From Polyangiaceae bacterium (lineage in GTDB: Bacteria > Myxococcota_A > Polyangia > Polyangiales > Polyangiaceae): a stretch of DNA of 64,000 bases. The notes beneath the pieces are model-generated. The model searched no databases. It was not told the origin of the DNA and saw nothing but the letters and a program-made list of their open reading frames with translations. A program made the position numbers and the translations under genes. Position 1 is the first letter of the stretch; each line of letters starts with the position of its first letter. Positions 16,588 to 24,509 of this stretch are shown here, one piece after another. The stretch lies in the NCBI GenBank assembly GCA_020633205.1, contig JACKEB010000014.1:248001-312000 (forward strand), given 5' to 3'.

Positions 16588-17871
16588 ATGGCACGTCAAC
16601 ACCAGCGCGCGTTTGACGCGATTACCGTGGCTGAATGCGCCTACGACCTGCGCTCCAGCAAGGTGGAGTGGCTTGCTCGGCTGCGTCATCTCATCGCGCC
16701 AGCGATTGAGCAGGATCGCGGCGTGTTCGTGGCCGAGCTCGAAGTCTCTGGGACCCCCCATCAGGCTTGGTCGGCGAGCCCCAAGACCTGGGTTGGTCAG
16801 GAGAGTTACGACTACTTCGAGCGTGTGTGTTCGAATCTGCGGCCGGAGCTGATCGCGCCACTGCTGGTTTATGCGCCGTCGGTCGACACGCTCCAGGGCT
16901 TGGTCAAGCGGAAGCGGGTCGATAGCGCGGTGATGGAGGAAGCCGATCGGGCGACGGGCGCGGCGGACATCTTCACGTTGATGGCGTGGACGCCGGGGCA
17001 CACTCGGGGCCTGGCGTTGGTCGCCCCCTCGAGCAAGCCGTGTGTGATCCCCCTCGCCACGATCAAACGTTGGCAACGGGTGATGAGCCACCTCGCAGCC
17101 GGCTACCGCTTGCGTTGTGCGCTGGAGGCGGAGCCCCAGCAGGTGGAGGCGCCGAAGGGTGGAGCCCTCTTGGATCCGCACGGCAAGGTGCTCCACGCGA
17201 ATGGTGACGCGACGGAGCGCAGCGCCCTGACCGCGCTCTCGAAAGCGGCTCGCGCCATCGACCGTGCCCGAGGTAGCAGCCGTCGAAGCGCCGATGCGCT
17301 GGAGACCTGGACGCCAATGGTCACCGGCCGCTGGTCGCTGATCGATCAGTTCGATCGCGACGGACGCCGTTTCGTCGTTGCCCATGTGAACGCCGATCGC
17401 CAGCTCGATCCCCGGGCGCTCAGCGCCGGAGAGCGTCGCGTGGCCACCCGGCTCGCGCGGGGAGACTCCCAGAAGGAGATCGCCTACGAGCTGGGTGTGT
17501 CGCCAAGTACCGTCGGCACCCACGTGGTGAACATCGGGAGAAAGCTCGGGACATCATCCCAGTGGGAAACCACGTCCCTACTCACCACCTTGCTCAAGCA
17601 GCCCGCGAAGCTCCTCAGTGTAGAGGGCATGGAGCTACGGGTCTGGAGCGAGCCCTCTCAGAGTGCCCCTGTCGAGCTGACCGAGAGCGAAGCCGACGTC
17701 TATCAGGCGCTACTCAGCGGCGCGTCCAATGCGCAAATCGCACGGAAACGCGGCACCTCGCCGAACACCGTCGCAAACCAAGTCGCCGCGATTTTCTCGA
17801 AGCTCGGTGTGAGCAGCCGCCAGGAGCTCCTGGGGTCTCGCGCAGGTAAGGCGCGCGCTAGGTCGAAGTAA
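16588..17871 (+). CDS. Transcriptional regulator with two LuxR-type HTH domains (427 aa)
   Basis: Residues 1-240 form a domain without a recognised sensor family, rich in helices (KVEWLARLRHLIAPAIEQDR). Two helix-turn-helix domains of the LuxR/FixJ type follow: one at about residues 276-335 (LSAGERRVATRLARGDSQKE with VSPSTVGTHVVNIGRKLG) and one at 362-420 (LTESEADVYQALLSGASNAQ with TSPNTVANQVAAIFSKLG). The second is more canonical. A pair of LuxR HTH domains in one chain is uncommon. No receiver domain is present, so it is not a standard response regulator. It is divergent from the outer-membrane gene at 15493-16419 and convergent with the LRR gene, with 3 bp between stops. Confidence 0.85.
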   Translation: MARQHQRAFDAITVAECAYDLRSSKVEWLARLRHLIAPAIEQDRGVFVAELEVSGTPHQAWSASPKTWVGQESYDYFERVCSNLRPELIAPLLVYAPSVDTLQGLVKRKRVDSAVMEEADRATGAADIFTLMAWTPGHTRGLALVAPSSKPCVIPLATIKRWQRVMSHLAAGYRLRCALEAEPQQVEAPKGGALLDPHGKVLHANGDATERSALTALSKAARAIDRARGSSRRSADALETWTPMVTGRWSLIDQFDRDGRRFVVAHVNADRQLDPRALSAGERRVATRLARGDSQKEIAYELGVSPSTVGTHVVNIGRKLGTSSQWETTSLLTTLLKQPAKLLSVEGMELRVWSEPSQSAPVELTESEADVYQALLSGASNAQIARKRGTSPNTVANQVAAIFSKLGVSSRQELLGSRAGKARARSK

Positions 17872-17874
17872 CCT

Positions 17875-19380
17875 TCACTGGCACGACTCCGGCCAGTCAC
17901 TCCCTGGGCAGTTCAGCTTGCTGGGACCTTCAGAGAAGAACAACAGCTGCGGCGTCGCGACCAGCTTGGCAGTGGTCGCGCGGCTTGGGGTCGCGGTGAA
18001 CCACAGCTTGCGCAGCTCGGGCAGCGCGGCGAGCACGGGAAGCTTGGCTTCGCTGATCTTGCTGCCGCGCAGGTCGAGCTCACGCAGCTGATCCAAGTCG
18101 CGTAGGTCCGCGACTGCCTCATCATCCACGTTTGCGGGGACGCCGAGGTGACGCAGCTCTGAGAGCTTCTTCAGTGCAGCGATCACGCGGTTGTCCGCCA
18201 GAGAATGGATCAGATTCAGGCGGTGGAGCTGAGTGAAGCTTGCGAAGACCGGGGCGCTGTCCGCGTCGAAGTTGCAGGTCGAGAGCTCCAGCTCAGTCAG
18301 CGGGAGACGAGCCAGGCTTTGTAAGTCAGCGCGGCTCAGCTTGGCGCCGCGCAGCGTGAGCTTGCGCAGCTTCTTCAGCTTCGCCACCGCGAGCAGCGTT
18401 TCCGTGCGGCGCGGATAGAGAAGCTCGAGGGCTTCGAGCTGCGTGAGTCCGTTGAGCGGTGCAATCCCCTCCTGGTCGAAACCCATCACGGGAAAGCTCA
18501 AGTCCTTCAGCTGCGGTAGATCAGCCAGCGCCTTGAACGCCGCCGGGTCTCGGTTGGTCGTGAGCTGCAGCACCCGGAGCTTCTTCAAGCCGCGCAGCTC
18601 TGCGACATCTTCTTGGCTGAGCTGGAGCGTGACGCTGAGCTCCTCGATGGTCTCGGAGTTGCTCAGCCCTTCGAAGTCCGCGGGGTTATTGGGTACCCAC
18701 AAGCGGCGCAGGTGCGGGAGCTCCACGAAGTTATAGAAGCCCTCCGACGAAAAGTCGGCGACCGCGTCGAGCTCTTCCAGCGTCCTCGGGACTATTTCCG
18801 GGAGGTTCTCGCCGGAGTCGGGCGCGTTGACGGTTAACCGCTTCAAGCGCGCAAAGTTGCGAAAGTCGGGCAGCTCCGATTGCCCCCGGCCGAGGTTGAT
18901 TGAAAGCCCTTCCACCTGCTTCAACCCTTCGAGCACCGTCAAATCCCGCGGCTCGTCCAGCTCTGCCATCCACTGCAGCTCGCAGAGCACTTCCACGGGG
19001 TAACGCTGTGCGACGTCATTCACCGCGGCGATCAGCTCGGGCGTCGGATCACTCAGCGTCAGCGTGACGGGACCTCTGACCGTTGGGAGCAACGCCCGCG
19101 TCGGCGCATCTCTCAAGTCCATCCAGATGACGCGGCCGCGCACCGTCGCGACGTACGCTGACTGAGCCTTCAAGTCGTCGAGCTCTGCGTGAGTCGCCGG
19201 AACATTGCCGCCCAACTCCGAGAAGCGCGTCCACGTAGGCGTTCCCTCGGGAGTGGGTTGGGGGTGAGGCGCAGCGGTCTCCTCCGCAACTTCCATTGCC
19301 TCCGGTGCGCGCGCCGAACTCTGTGCGCCAGCGCAGCTGAGCAGCAGCGCCGCCATGCATAGTCCCCCCCAACGACTCAT
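17875..19380 (-). CDS. Leucine-rich-repeat lipoprotein, paralogue of 8893-10449 (501 aa)
   Basis: The ATG at 19378-19380 gives MSRWGGLCMAALLLSC, with a lipobox cysteine at residue 16. The frame is open upstream to 19467 but that would precede the signal peptide. An N-terminal region (ATHAELDDLKAQSAYVATVR) is shared with the paralogue. The rest is LRR units of 22-24 residues (PQLKDLSFPVMGFDQEGIAP, LRELDLRGSKISEAKLPVLA). The end LNCPGSDWPESCQ resembles the fragment at 1476-1930. Together these show a family of three in the window, one broken. It probably mediates protein-protein contact at the envelope. Confidence 0.88.
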   Translation of the reverse strand: MSRWGGLCMAALLLSCAGAQSSARAPEAMEVAEETAAPHPQPTPEGTPTWTRFSELGGNVPATHAELDDLKAQSAYVATVRGRVIWMDLRDAPTRALLPTVRGPVTLTLSDPTPELIAAVNDVAQRYPVEVLCELQWMAELDEPRDLTVLEGLKQVEGLSINLGRGQSELPDFRNFARLKRLTVNAPDSGENLPEIVPRTLEELDAVADFSSEGFYNFVELPHLRRLWVPNNPADFEGLSNSETIEELSVTLQLSQEDVAELRGLKKLRVLQLTTNRDPAAFKALADLPQLKDLSFPVMGFDQEGIAPLNGLTQLEALELLYPRRTETLLAVAKLKKLRKLTLRGAKLSRADLQSLARLPLTELELSTCNFDADSAPVFASFTQLHRLNLIHSLADNRVIAALKKLSELRHLGVPANVDDEAVADLRDLDQLRELDLRGSKISEAKLPVLAALPELRKLWFTATPSRATTAKLVATPQLLFFSEGPSKLNCPGSDWPESCQ

Positions 19381-19514
19381 CAAGAGGCGGTTAGCATGGT
19401 CCGCTGTCGGCGTGACGCTCGCGTATGCATCCCACACCTCACTCGCCCAATAGCTGAAGCAATTCAACTCCTATGGCCCGCGCCGCCGACCTACGACGAC
19501 CGATTCACCAGGGG

Positions 19515-19961
19515 CTATCGCGCGCGGCTCGTGAACTTCCGACTCAAGGCAAAGGCGCCGATCACCGCGATGGCAGCGAGGGCCGAAGGGCCATAAGAGC
19601 CGTTGGCGAGCAACAGCGCGGCAACGGTCGCAGCGAGCAGTAGTACCGTGAGGATACGCACGCTGCCCGCGCTGCGCCGCGGATCTGGGACGAAGTCTTC
19701 AGGGTTGAAGTCGCTGGTGAAGTACCGGGCAATGGCGGGCATCGACTCACACGCTTCGATAGCTCTGCGAGGCTCGCCCGCAATCACCGCCTGGCAGACG
19801 AGGCGCTTGGCCTCCTCGAGCGAGAGCTGCGCTTCGTATTCGAGGCGCCCTTCTTTGCGGGCCGCCGGCGCGTAGCGAAAGCGACGGCACTCCGCATCGA
19901 TCAGGATGGCGCTGCTTTGCTGCTTGAACTCGCGTAGCTGTTGGGCGTCGAAGGCGGGCAC
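19515..19961 (-). CDS. Small membrane protein (148 aa)
   Basis: A GTG start at 19959-19961 gives a cytosolic N-terminal domain of about 95 residues (FDAQQLREFKQQSSAILIDA and LSLEEAKRLVCQAVIAGE), followed by two closely spaced hydrophobic segments near residues 102-140 (VRILTVLLLAATVAALLLAN and ALAAIAVIGAFAL) and a short basic tail. It has the layout of a tail-anchored two-helix membrane protein. No family is recognised. It is upstream of the LRR gene on the same strand, with a gap of about 130 bp. Confidence 0.6.
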   Translation of the reverse strand: MPAFDAQQLREFKQQSSAILIDAECRRFRYAPAARKEGRLEYEAQLSLEEAKRLVCQAVIAGEPRRAIEACESMPAIARYFTSDFNPEDFVPDPRRSAGSVRILTVLLLAATVAALLLANGSYGPSALAAIAVIGAFALSRKFTSRAR

Positions 19962-20007
19962 GACGCGGTATTAACTTTCTGAGAGCAGCGGATAGCTGGG
20001 TACTGCG

Positions 20008-20059
20008 ACTTCGGGGCTCACTGTGGCTTCGGGTTCACTGGGGCTTCGGGGCTCACGAC
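20008..20059. repeat. Short imperfect tandem repeat
   Basis: Three 17-18-nt units of the form CTTCGGGGCTCACTG(T/G)GG follow one another between 20008 and 20059, in the gap between 19961 and the lipoprotein gene ending at 20086. No coding potential is apparent. Confidence 0.6.
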
Positions 20060-20085
20060 TGCGACTTGACCTGGGTGGCGTCACC

Positions 20086-20520
20086 CTACATCTGCTGGCG
20101 AAGCTCGACCTCAGCGTATGCGCACCCGTCGTCGCAGTCTTCGCCGTTTGGGTAGGAGCGTTGGTAGCTGATGTTGGTGACGTCCTGGTCCACGACGACT
20201 GTGCCGTTGCTCTGCATGCGAAGGTGCAGGCTCCGTGGCGTGTGATTCTGGAAGATGACTTCGCGCAGGCGAGTGTTGCTCCGCAATTCGAAGTCTGGGC
20301 AGTGGTTGGCGACGCCGTCGATTTGGGTGCAGCTGAACGTCTCGCCGTCCGCCTCGACGGTGATGAGGAGCTCGCCCTCAGTGGAGACCGATTCCGCGAG
20401 GTTTAGCTGCACACCGCTGACGCAACCCATCAGGGTGCAGGTCTTGCCGCCGATGCAGCCCGCGAGGCTCAGCGCGAGGCAGGCCAATAACGCGATCAAA
20501 AGGCGAGAGTTGGCGACCAT
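20086..20520 (-). CDS. Small secreted lipoprotein (144 aa), paralogue of 302-730
   Basis: The ATG at 20518-20520 gives MVANSRLLIALLACLALSLA then GC, a lipoprotein signal with the cysteine at residue 22. The mature part shares with the 302-730 product a TC..GC head, a mid region with FSC/ITC and HCPDFELRS, strands of similar length, and the end YPNGEDCDDGC. It lacks a known domain. The ribosome site is weak. Directly upstream on the same strand lies a remnant of another copy (20526-20613), with its stop codon 6 bp before this start. Confidence 0.8.
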   Translation of the reverse strand: MVANSRLLIALLACLALSLAGCIGGKTCTLMGCVSGVQLNLAESVSTEGELLITVEADGETFSCTQIDGVANHCPDFELRSNTRLREVIFQNHTPRSLHLRMQSNGTVVVDQDVTNISYQRSYPNGEDCDDGCAYAEVELRQQM

Positions 20521-20525
20521 GGTAT

Positions 20526-20613
20526 TCACTTCAGCGTCACGCTGGCGTTGTGGCACGCTTCGTCATCGCAATCTTCGCCGTTCGCATAGGACTCGGAGTT
20601 CAACAATCGCCTG
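20526..20613 (-). pseudogene. C-terminal remnant of a third copy of the small lipoprotein family
   Basis: The minus strand encodes SYANGEDCDDEACHNASVTLK before a TGA at 20526-20528, matching the YPNGEDCDDGCAYAEVELR end of the neighbouring gene and the YPNGPECGPAC of the copy at 302-730. Nothing homologous lies upstream, so only the last two dozen codons remain. It suggests that the family once stood in tandem. Confidence 0.8.
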
Positions 20614-20743
20614 CCCATGGGCTGAGTCTGACACGAATCATGGGGAGACTCGAGTCACTGCTTTGACGTGTCACCGCGCGGTCGCAAAGGCGCACCCCTC
20701 ACCCCCAAACCCGGCTGCGACTCGCGCTGCAGAGAACGTGGGT

Positions 20744-21250
20744 TCAATCGAGGAAGGTTGGTGCGCTCACGGGCACGTCGTCGATTGGGATATTGCGCTG
20801 GCGCAAGGCGCGGATCAGCTCATCGATGCCCGTAGACGCGACGGGGACGCGTACGAGCTCGCGGCGGTTGGCGGAGAACAGCCCGATGGCGTCCTCGAGC
20901 ATCCTGGACTCGGAGAAGTTGTCGTTGAAAGCACGTCGAGCGACGGTGACTTCGCTCAGATCGCAGTGGGTCCGAGACGCGCCGTGCTCGACGGTGAGAG
21001 TTCCGTCGGCCACAGCAATGCTGAACGGCCTGCGGCTGCGCGCAATGAGTCCACGCCGCACGGCAATGAAGTGCCAAGGGATGAGCGCGATGAATGGGAG
21101 CACGGGCGCAGCCATCGCGAGGAGTCCGACGCCTTGCGCGACACGGCGCACCCAGATCGGGACCGGGGCCACGAGGCCTGCAACGATGAGGCCGCCGATC
21201 ACCACGCCAACAGCCCCGGCAAACCACTCGTTGTCCAGCAGACGTCGCAT
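20744..21250 (-). CDS. Membrane protein with C-terminal soluble domain (168 aa)
   Basis: The protein starts MRRLLDNEWFAGAVGVVIGG and has about two hydrophobic segments in residues 8-65 (VGVVIGGLIVAGLVAPVPIW and GLLAMAAPVLPFIALIPWHF), followed by a beta-rich domain of about 100 residues (SIAVADGTLTVEHGASRT) that resembles the PH-like domain of small membrane proteins. It is divergent from the gene at 21322, which has the same architecture of two helices and a PH-like tail; the two are probably distantly related. The function is unknown. Confidence 0.65.
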   Translation of the reverse strand: MRRLLDNEWFAGAVGVVIGGLIVAGLVAPVPIWVRRVAQGVGLLAMAAPVLPFIALIPWHFIAVRRGLIARSRRPFSIAVADGTLTVEHGASRTHCDLSEVTVARRAFNDNFSESRMLEDAIGLFSANRRELVRVPVASTGIDELIRALRQRNIPIDDVPVSAPTFLD

Positions 21251-21306
21251 GCTTGAGTCAACCGGCTTGTCTCGTGAACGTGCGTGAGACGCAAGCAGGC
21301 GTTTGA

Positions 21307-21323
21307 ATCGGACACTGTCCGAT
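21307..21323. promoter_or_regulatory. Perfect 17-bp palindrome overlapping a start codon
   Basis: ATCGGACACTGTCCGAT is a perfect inverted repeat (8-bp arms around one base). It lies in the 71-bp gap between two divergent membrane-protein genes and covers the first bases of the 21322 ATG. Perfect palindromes of this size in divergent intergenic space are typical of TetR-type operators. It suggests repression of one or both genes, or that the true start is further in. Confidence 0.55.
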
Positions 21324-21864
21324 GCTGGCCGTTGCCCGAAGCATCGGCGTGGACTTTGATTCGCTGGTGAACAGCGACCGAGAGACGGTGATCCAGGAGC
21401 TTCGCTTCGTCGCCAAGCGCACCTCCTACACGCGCGCGGTGCTGCTGCCTGCGTTTGCGCTGCCGCCGCTGTTCCTGGTCTGCGTCGTGTGGAAGTTCGG
21501 CTGGGATGTGCTGCGCGATCACGGACTGACCATCGTGTTGTCGCTGCTCGCCGCGCTGGCGCTGTACTTCTTCGTCGAGTCTGCCAAGCGTCGCTATGAA
21601 GGGGATGTGATCTTCAGTCGGCAGGGCCTCGGCATCGCGACGCCGAGCTTTCGCGGCGTGATCCCCTGGCAGCGCATCAGCCGTGTGTATCTGTTCAAAG
21701 AGGATGTGCACGTGGAGGGTCCGAGCATCGGGCGCGTGCAGGTGTCTCTCGAGGGGCACGACGATCACAAGGACCAGCTGCTCGCCGCTTTTCGCGAGAC
21801 GGGCCGCAGCATGAACCTGACGTGGGTCGAGAGCTTGGCGAACGGGCTCGATTCCCTGCGCTGA
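21322..21864 (+). CDS. Membrane protein with PH-like domain (180 aa)
   Basis: From the ATG at 21322 the product has a cytosolic N-terminal stretch, two hydrophobic segments near residues 40-90 (AFALPPLFLVCVVWKF and LTIVLSLLAALALYFFVESA), then a strand-rich domain (GDVIFSRQGLGIATPSFRGV, WQRISRVYLFKEDVHV) of about 100 residues that fits a PH-like/YcxB-type fold. The palindrome at 21307-21323 covers the start codon, so initiation may be at a later codon such as the GTG near 21349. It is 66 bp from the next gene in the same direction. Confidence 0.6.
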   Translation: MLAVARSIGVDFDSLVNSDRETVIQELRFVAKRTSYTRAVLLPAFALPPLFLVCVVWKFGWDVLRDHGLTIVLSLLAALALYFFVESAKRRYEGDVIFSRQGLGIATPSFRGVIPWQRISRVYLFKEDVHVEGPSIGRVQVSLEGHDDHKDQLLAAFRETGRSMNLTWVESLANGLDSLR

Positions 21865-21930
21865 GCGCCTTGTTGTGGCTGCCCTCCGCTTGGTTCCGGA
21901 CGGCGGCGGAAAACGTGCTAAGCGGCGGTC

Positions 21931-22791
21931 ATGAACATGACCTTGCGGCCGGCGTTCGCCTTGGCGTTCTTGGCCATCATGGTCGGCGTGCCGCTGTTCA
22001 CGTTTGGGCCCTTTTGGGCGGGGCTCTTGGTGCTGCTCCCCGCCGGCCTGGTGCTCTATCGAGAATTCCGTGCGGATCCAATCGTCGCGAGCCTGTTCAC
22101 GGCTGCGGTGTTGGGGTTGTTGGCTGCGGTTTACACCGCCGTCTTGGTGGTCTTTGGCTTGGGCGCTGGTGTCATGCCGCCGATCGTGCTCGTGCTGCTG
22201 GTTGCCGGCACCATCGCAGCGCTCGTGGTTTGGCGTAGGTCGCGCAACCCAAGTGGCGGGCTGCCAGACATCTTGGGGGAGCGCTTCGGGCGAGAAGGGC
22301 TGTATGAGCGCGATGAAGTGCAATGGACGATGGTGCAGCCAGACCCATGGCTCACCCGCGACTCGGTGCTGGAGGTGTGGCTCCAAAGCTGTGTCAACGC
22401 GCCCCGGGTTGCGCGCATCTCCTTCGAAGAGGAATCGCGCAAGCGCCTGGGTGACGGCTGGCTGCTATATCCCAAACCCTTCGAGGTGGAGCTCGGGCCG
22501 GGTGAGGTCACGCGCTGTGAAGTGCCGGTGCGCCCAACGCAGCGACACGCAGATGAGCTCCGTCTCTACGTGCGTGTGGACGCGAAAGGACCGGTTGCCT
22601 CGCGGAATAGACACTATCGGGGCCACCCCGTTGAAGACCGCGTCTCCACCACCACCATCGTCGTTGGCGCGGCCGTCGGCGAGCTTCAATGGGGTGGTGG
22701 CGTGTTCGTGGACTTCAAGCGCCGCGCGCGGCAACCGGCGACCCACGACTTGGACCTGGAGGCCGTCTACGAGTCCGTTTGGCGCCCCTAG
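21931..22791 (+). CDS. Membrane protein with soluble C-terminal domain (286 aa)
   Basis: The N-terminal 110 residues hold about four hydrophobic segments (LRPAFALAFLAIMVGVPLF, FWAGLLVLLPAGLVL, LFTAAVLGLLAAVYTAVLVV and VLVLLVAGTIAALVVW). After RRSRN a soluble domain of about 170 residues follows with conserved-looking stretches DEVQWTMVQPDPWLTRDSVL and PFEVELGPGEVTRCEVPVR. The domain is probably extracytoplasmic or cytosolic; the positive-inside rule suggests it faces the cytosol. No family is recognised. The gene is convergent with the TetR gene, 12 bp away. Confidence 0.65.
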   Translation: MNMTLRPAFALAFLAIMVGVPLFTFGPFWAGLLVLLPAGLVLYREFRADPIVASLFTAAVLGLLAAVYTAVLVVFGLGAGVMPPIVLVLLVAGTIAALVVWRRSRNPSGGLPDILGERFGREGLYERDEVQWTMVQPDPWLTRDSVLEVWLQSCVNAPRVARISFEEESRKRLGDGWLLYPKPFEVELGPGEVTRCEVPVRPTQRHADELRLYVRVDAKGPVASRNRHYRGHPVEDRVSTTTIVVGAAVGELQWGGGVFVDFKRRARQPATHDLDLEAVYESVWRP

Positions 22792-22803
22792 GGGAACGAT
22801 TCG

Positions 22804-23397
22804 CTACGTCGGCGGCTCTGGGATCAGCGCCGCGACGAGAGCGGTCAGGTGCGTCTCCACAGCAGCGATGGCCGCGCTCTCGGTTTCCGTGAGGGTCGCG
22901 GCCATCAGCGTCGTGGCGTCCCAGGACGCATAGCGGACGACCGCGACGACCAACGTGTGCACGATGAGCCCGCCTTGATCCCTGGGGATCCCTTGTTCTG
23001 CGAGCCAGATGGCGGTCCGCCGCAGCTCCGGTAACATCAGGCGATCTTCGTTGCGGTTCACGTGGTCCACGCGCAAGCGAGTCACGCTGCGTTGTTGACG
23101 CACGCCGTGGAACGAGAAGAGCGTCGCCCGGGTCATCACGGAGCGTACGGACTCGCCGTCGCGCACCGCTTGCTGTCCTGAGCTGATGAGCGAGTTCACC
23201 CAGTCATCTTGCTCGCGCAGGCAAGCGTCGAAGAGCGCGTCCTTGGAGGGAAAGTAGTACTGCACGCTGCCGAGGCGCAGGCCACATTCGTCCGCGACCT
23301 TGCGCAGGGAGAAGCCGTCGTGACCATCTCGCGCGAGCACCTTGCGCGCGCCACTCAGGATCGCTTCGAAGGTGCCCTCGGAGTCCCGCTTGCCCAC
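22804..23397 (-). CDS. TetR/AcrR-family transcriptional regulator (197 aa)
   Basis: Residues 10-55 form a TetR helix-turn-helix: ILSGARKVLARDGHDGFSLR, VADECGLRLGSVQYYFPSKD, ALFDA. The C-terminal ligand-binding part is helical. The start is a GTG at 23395-23397. Immediately upstream, between the start and the stop of the beta-barrel gene, lies an 8-bp inverted repeat (see 23400-23421), and a further palindrome lies ahead of the barrel gene (24447-24457). The gene follows the barrel gene by 31 bp and is likely its repressor, transcribed in the same unit. Confidence 0.88.
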   Translation of the reverse strand: MGKRDSEGTFEAILSGARKVLARDGHDGFSLRKVADECGLRLGSVQYYFPSKDALFDACLREQDDWVNSLISSGQQAVRDGESVRSVMTRATLFSFHGVRQQRSVTRLRVDHVNRNEDRLMLPELRRTAIWLAEQGIPRDQGGLIVHTLVVAVVRYASWDATTLMAATLTETESAAIAAVETHLTALVAALIPEPPT

Positions 23398-23399
23398 GC

Positions 23400-23421
23400 C
23401 GCCACGCTAGCAGGCGTGGCG
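23400..23421. promoter_or_regulatory. Inverted repeat upstream of the TetR gene
   Basis: CGCCACGC, six bases, GCGTGGCG: a perfect 8-bp arm inverted repeat lying 3 bp upstream of the TetR GTG. It could be an operator for autoregulation or a hairpin ending transcription of the upstream barrel gene. Confidence 0.45.
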
Positions 23422-23428
23422 AAGAGCG

Positions 23429-24400
23429 TCAGGGAGTGAAGCCCGCATTCGACAAACCGACTCCAACGGACGGGATGTAGGCCAGCGCTGAGCCGGCGCT
23501 GCCCTGGAGGGAGAAGACGTCGAGCCCGACGAACGCGCTCGGGACCACGCCACCGAATTGAAACATTTCGAGTTCCGCAAAGAGGCGGTTGGTCGACTCG
23601 ATCAGCGCGAAGGAGTCCGTGGTGGGCTCGTTCGCGTCCAGGGAGTCGACCGCAAACTGAGTGCGTGTCACCGAAGCGTAGCTGACGTCGGAGTGCGCGC
23701 GCACCGCAAGCGTTTCCGCGATCATCCTCCAGCGCGCGTCCGCCTGAGCGACGTAGCGGGCGGTCGACGAAGTGCTCGCCTCCACGTTTGCGTCGCTCGA
23801 GGCGTAGTAGTTCTCTGACTGCAGACCCGCGCCGCCGGCGAGCGCCACCAGCAAGCTCGGGGTGAGTTCCTTGGTGCCTCCAAGCAGCAGCGTCCCTCGC
23901 GTCATGCCGGAGAACTCGCTGAACAGCTCACCGCTGTTCACATCCGTAGGGATATACACGGTGGCATAGGTCGTATAGTCCAGGGCGCCCTTGAGCTCGA
24001 GGGACGAGGTCGCGTTGGGCTTCACCAAGGACCACGTGCCGCCGAGCCCAAAGGACCGCTTTGCAGTCGCGTTGTACGCCCCAGGGGTCGCGGCTGCGTA
24101 GTTGGAGATGCCGAGGTGACCGGAGAGCCGGTAGTCATCTCCGCGGTATCCGACGTCGCCGCTGCCAATCAGCTTCGTCTCTCCGGACTCCAAGCGCGGC
24201 ACCCCCACGTCACCTTGAAAATCCCAGCGCGAGGGCCTGGCTGCTTCAGGCGCCTCGCTGGGTGTTGCCGTATCGGAAGGCACGGCACGCTCAGCGGCTT
24301 GCGGTTCCGCTGCCAGCGCAACGGCCGGCAACGAAGCCGCGAGAAAGCAGAAACCAGCGCCGAAAGCGGCGCGACCAAGGCGGGAAGTGGCGCGAGTCAT
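23429..24400 (-). CDS. Outer-membrane beta-barrel-like protein (323 aa)
   Basis: The N-terminus is MTRATSRLGRAAFGAGFCFL, a long signal peptide ending near ALAAE. The mature part has a short acidic/proline-rich linker and then about twelve amphipathic strands (WDFQGDVGVPRLESGE, YRLSGHLGISNYAAAT, FAELEMFQFGGVVPSAFVGL, SALAYIPSVGVGLSNAGF) as in a porin-like barrel. Serines and alanines dominate strand turns. The gene is followed by TetR. It is probably an exported envelope protein whose expression is controlled locally; the substrate, if any, is unknown. Confidence 0.72.
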   Translation of the reverse strand: MTRATSRLGRAAFGAGFCFLAASLPAVALAAEPQAAERAVPSDTATPSEAPEAARPSRWDFQGDVGVPRLESGETKLIGSGDVGYRGDDYRLSGHLGISNYAAATPGAYNATAKRSFGLGGTWSLVKPNATSSLELKGALDYTTYATVYIPTDVNSGELFSEFSGMTRGTLLLGGTKELTPSLLVALAGGAGLQSENYYASSDANVEASTSSTARYVAQADARWRMIAETLAVRAHSDVSYASVTRTQFAVDSLDANEPTTDSFALIESTNRLFAELEMFQFGGVVPSAFVGLDVFSLQGSAGSALAYIPSVGVGLSNAGFTP

Positions 24401-24446
24401 GGGAGGCTTCCTACCAAAGCCTCCGAGCGCGTCGACAACACCTGTC

Positions 24447-24457
24447 GGTCACTGACC
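24447..24457. promoter_or_regulatory. Candidate TetR operator ahead of the barrel gene
   Basis: GGTCACTGACC is an 11-bp palindrome about 47 bp upstream of the barrel start codon, in the 109-bp divergent region with the gene at 24510. Its position fits a repressor site for the TetR protein at 22804-23397. Confidence 0.4.
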
Positions 24458-24509
24458 AAAGGCGGTCGGCTACTCTGCTAAGCACCGACGGTGAGACGAT
24501 TGGAGCATC

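Noticed and set aside
21199..22386. 395-aa minus-strand frame over the two membrane protein genes
   Set aside because: Rich in histidine, glutamine and arginine as expected for the antisense of hydrophobic codons; the plus-strand genes have membrane helices and starts.
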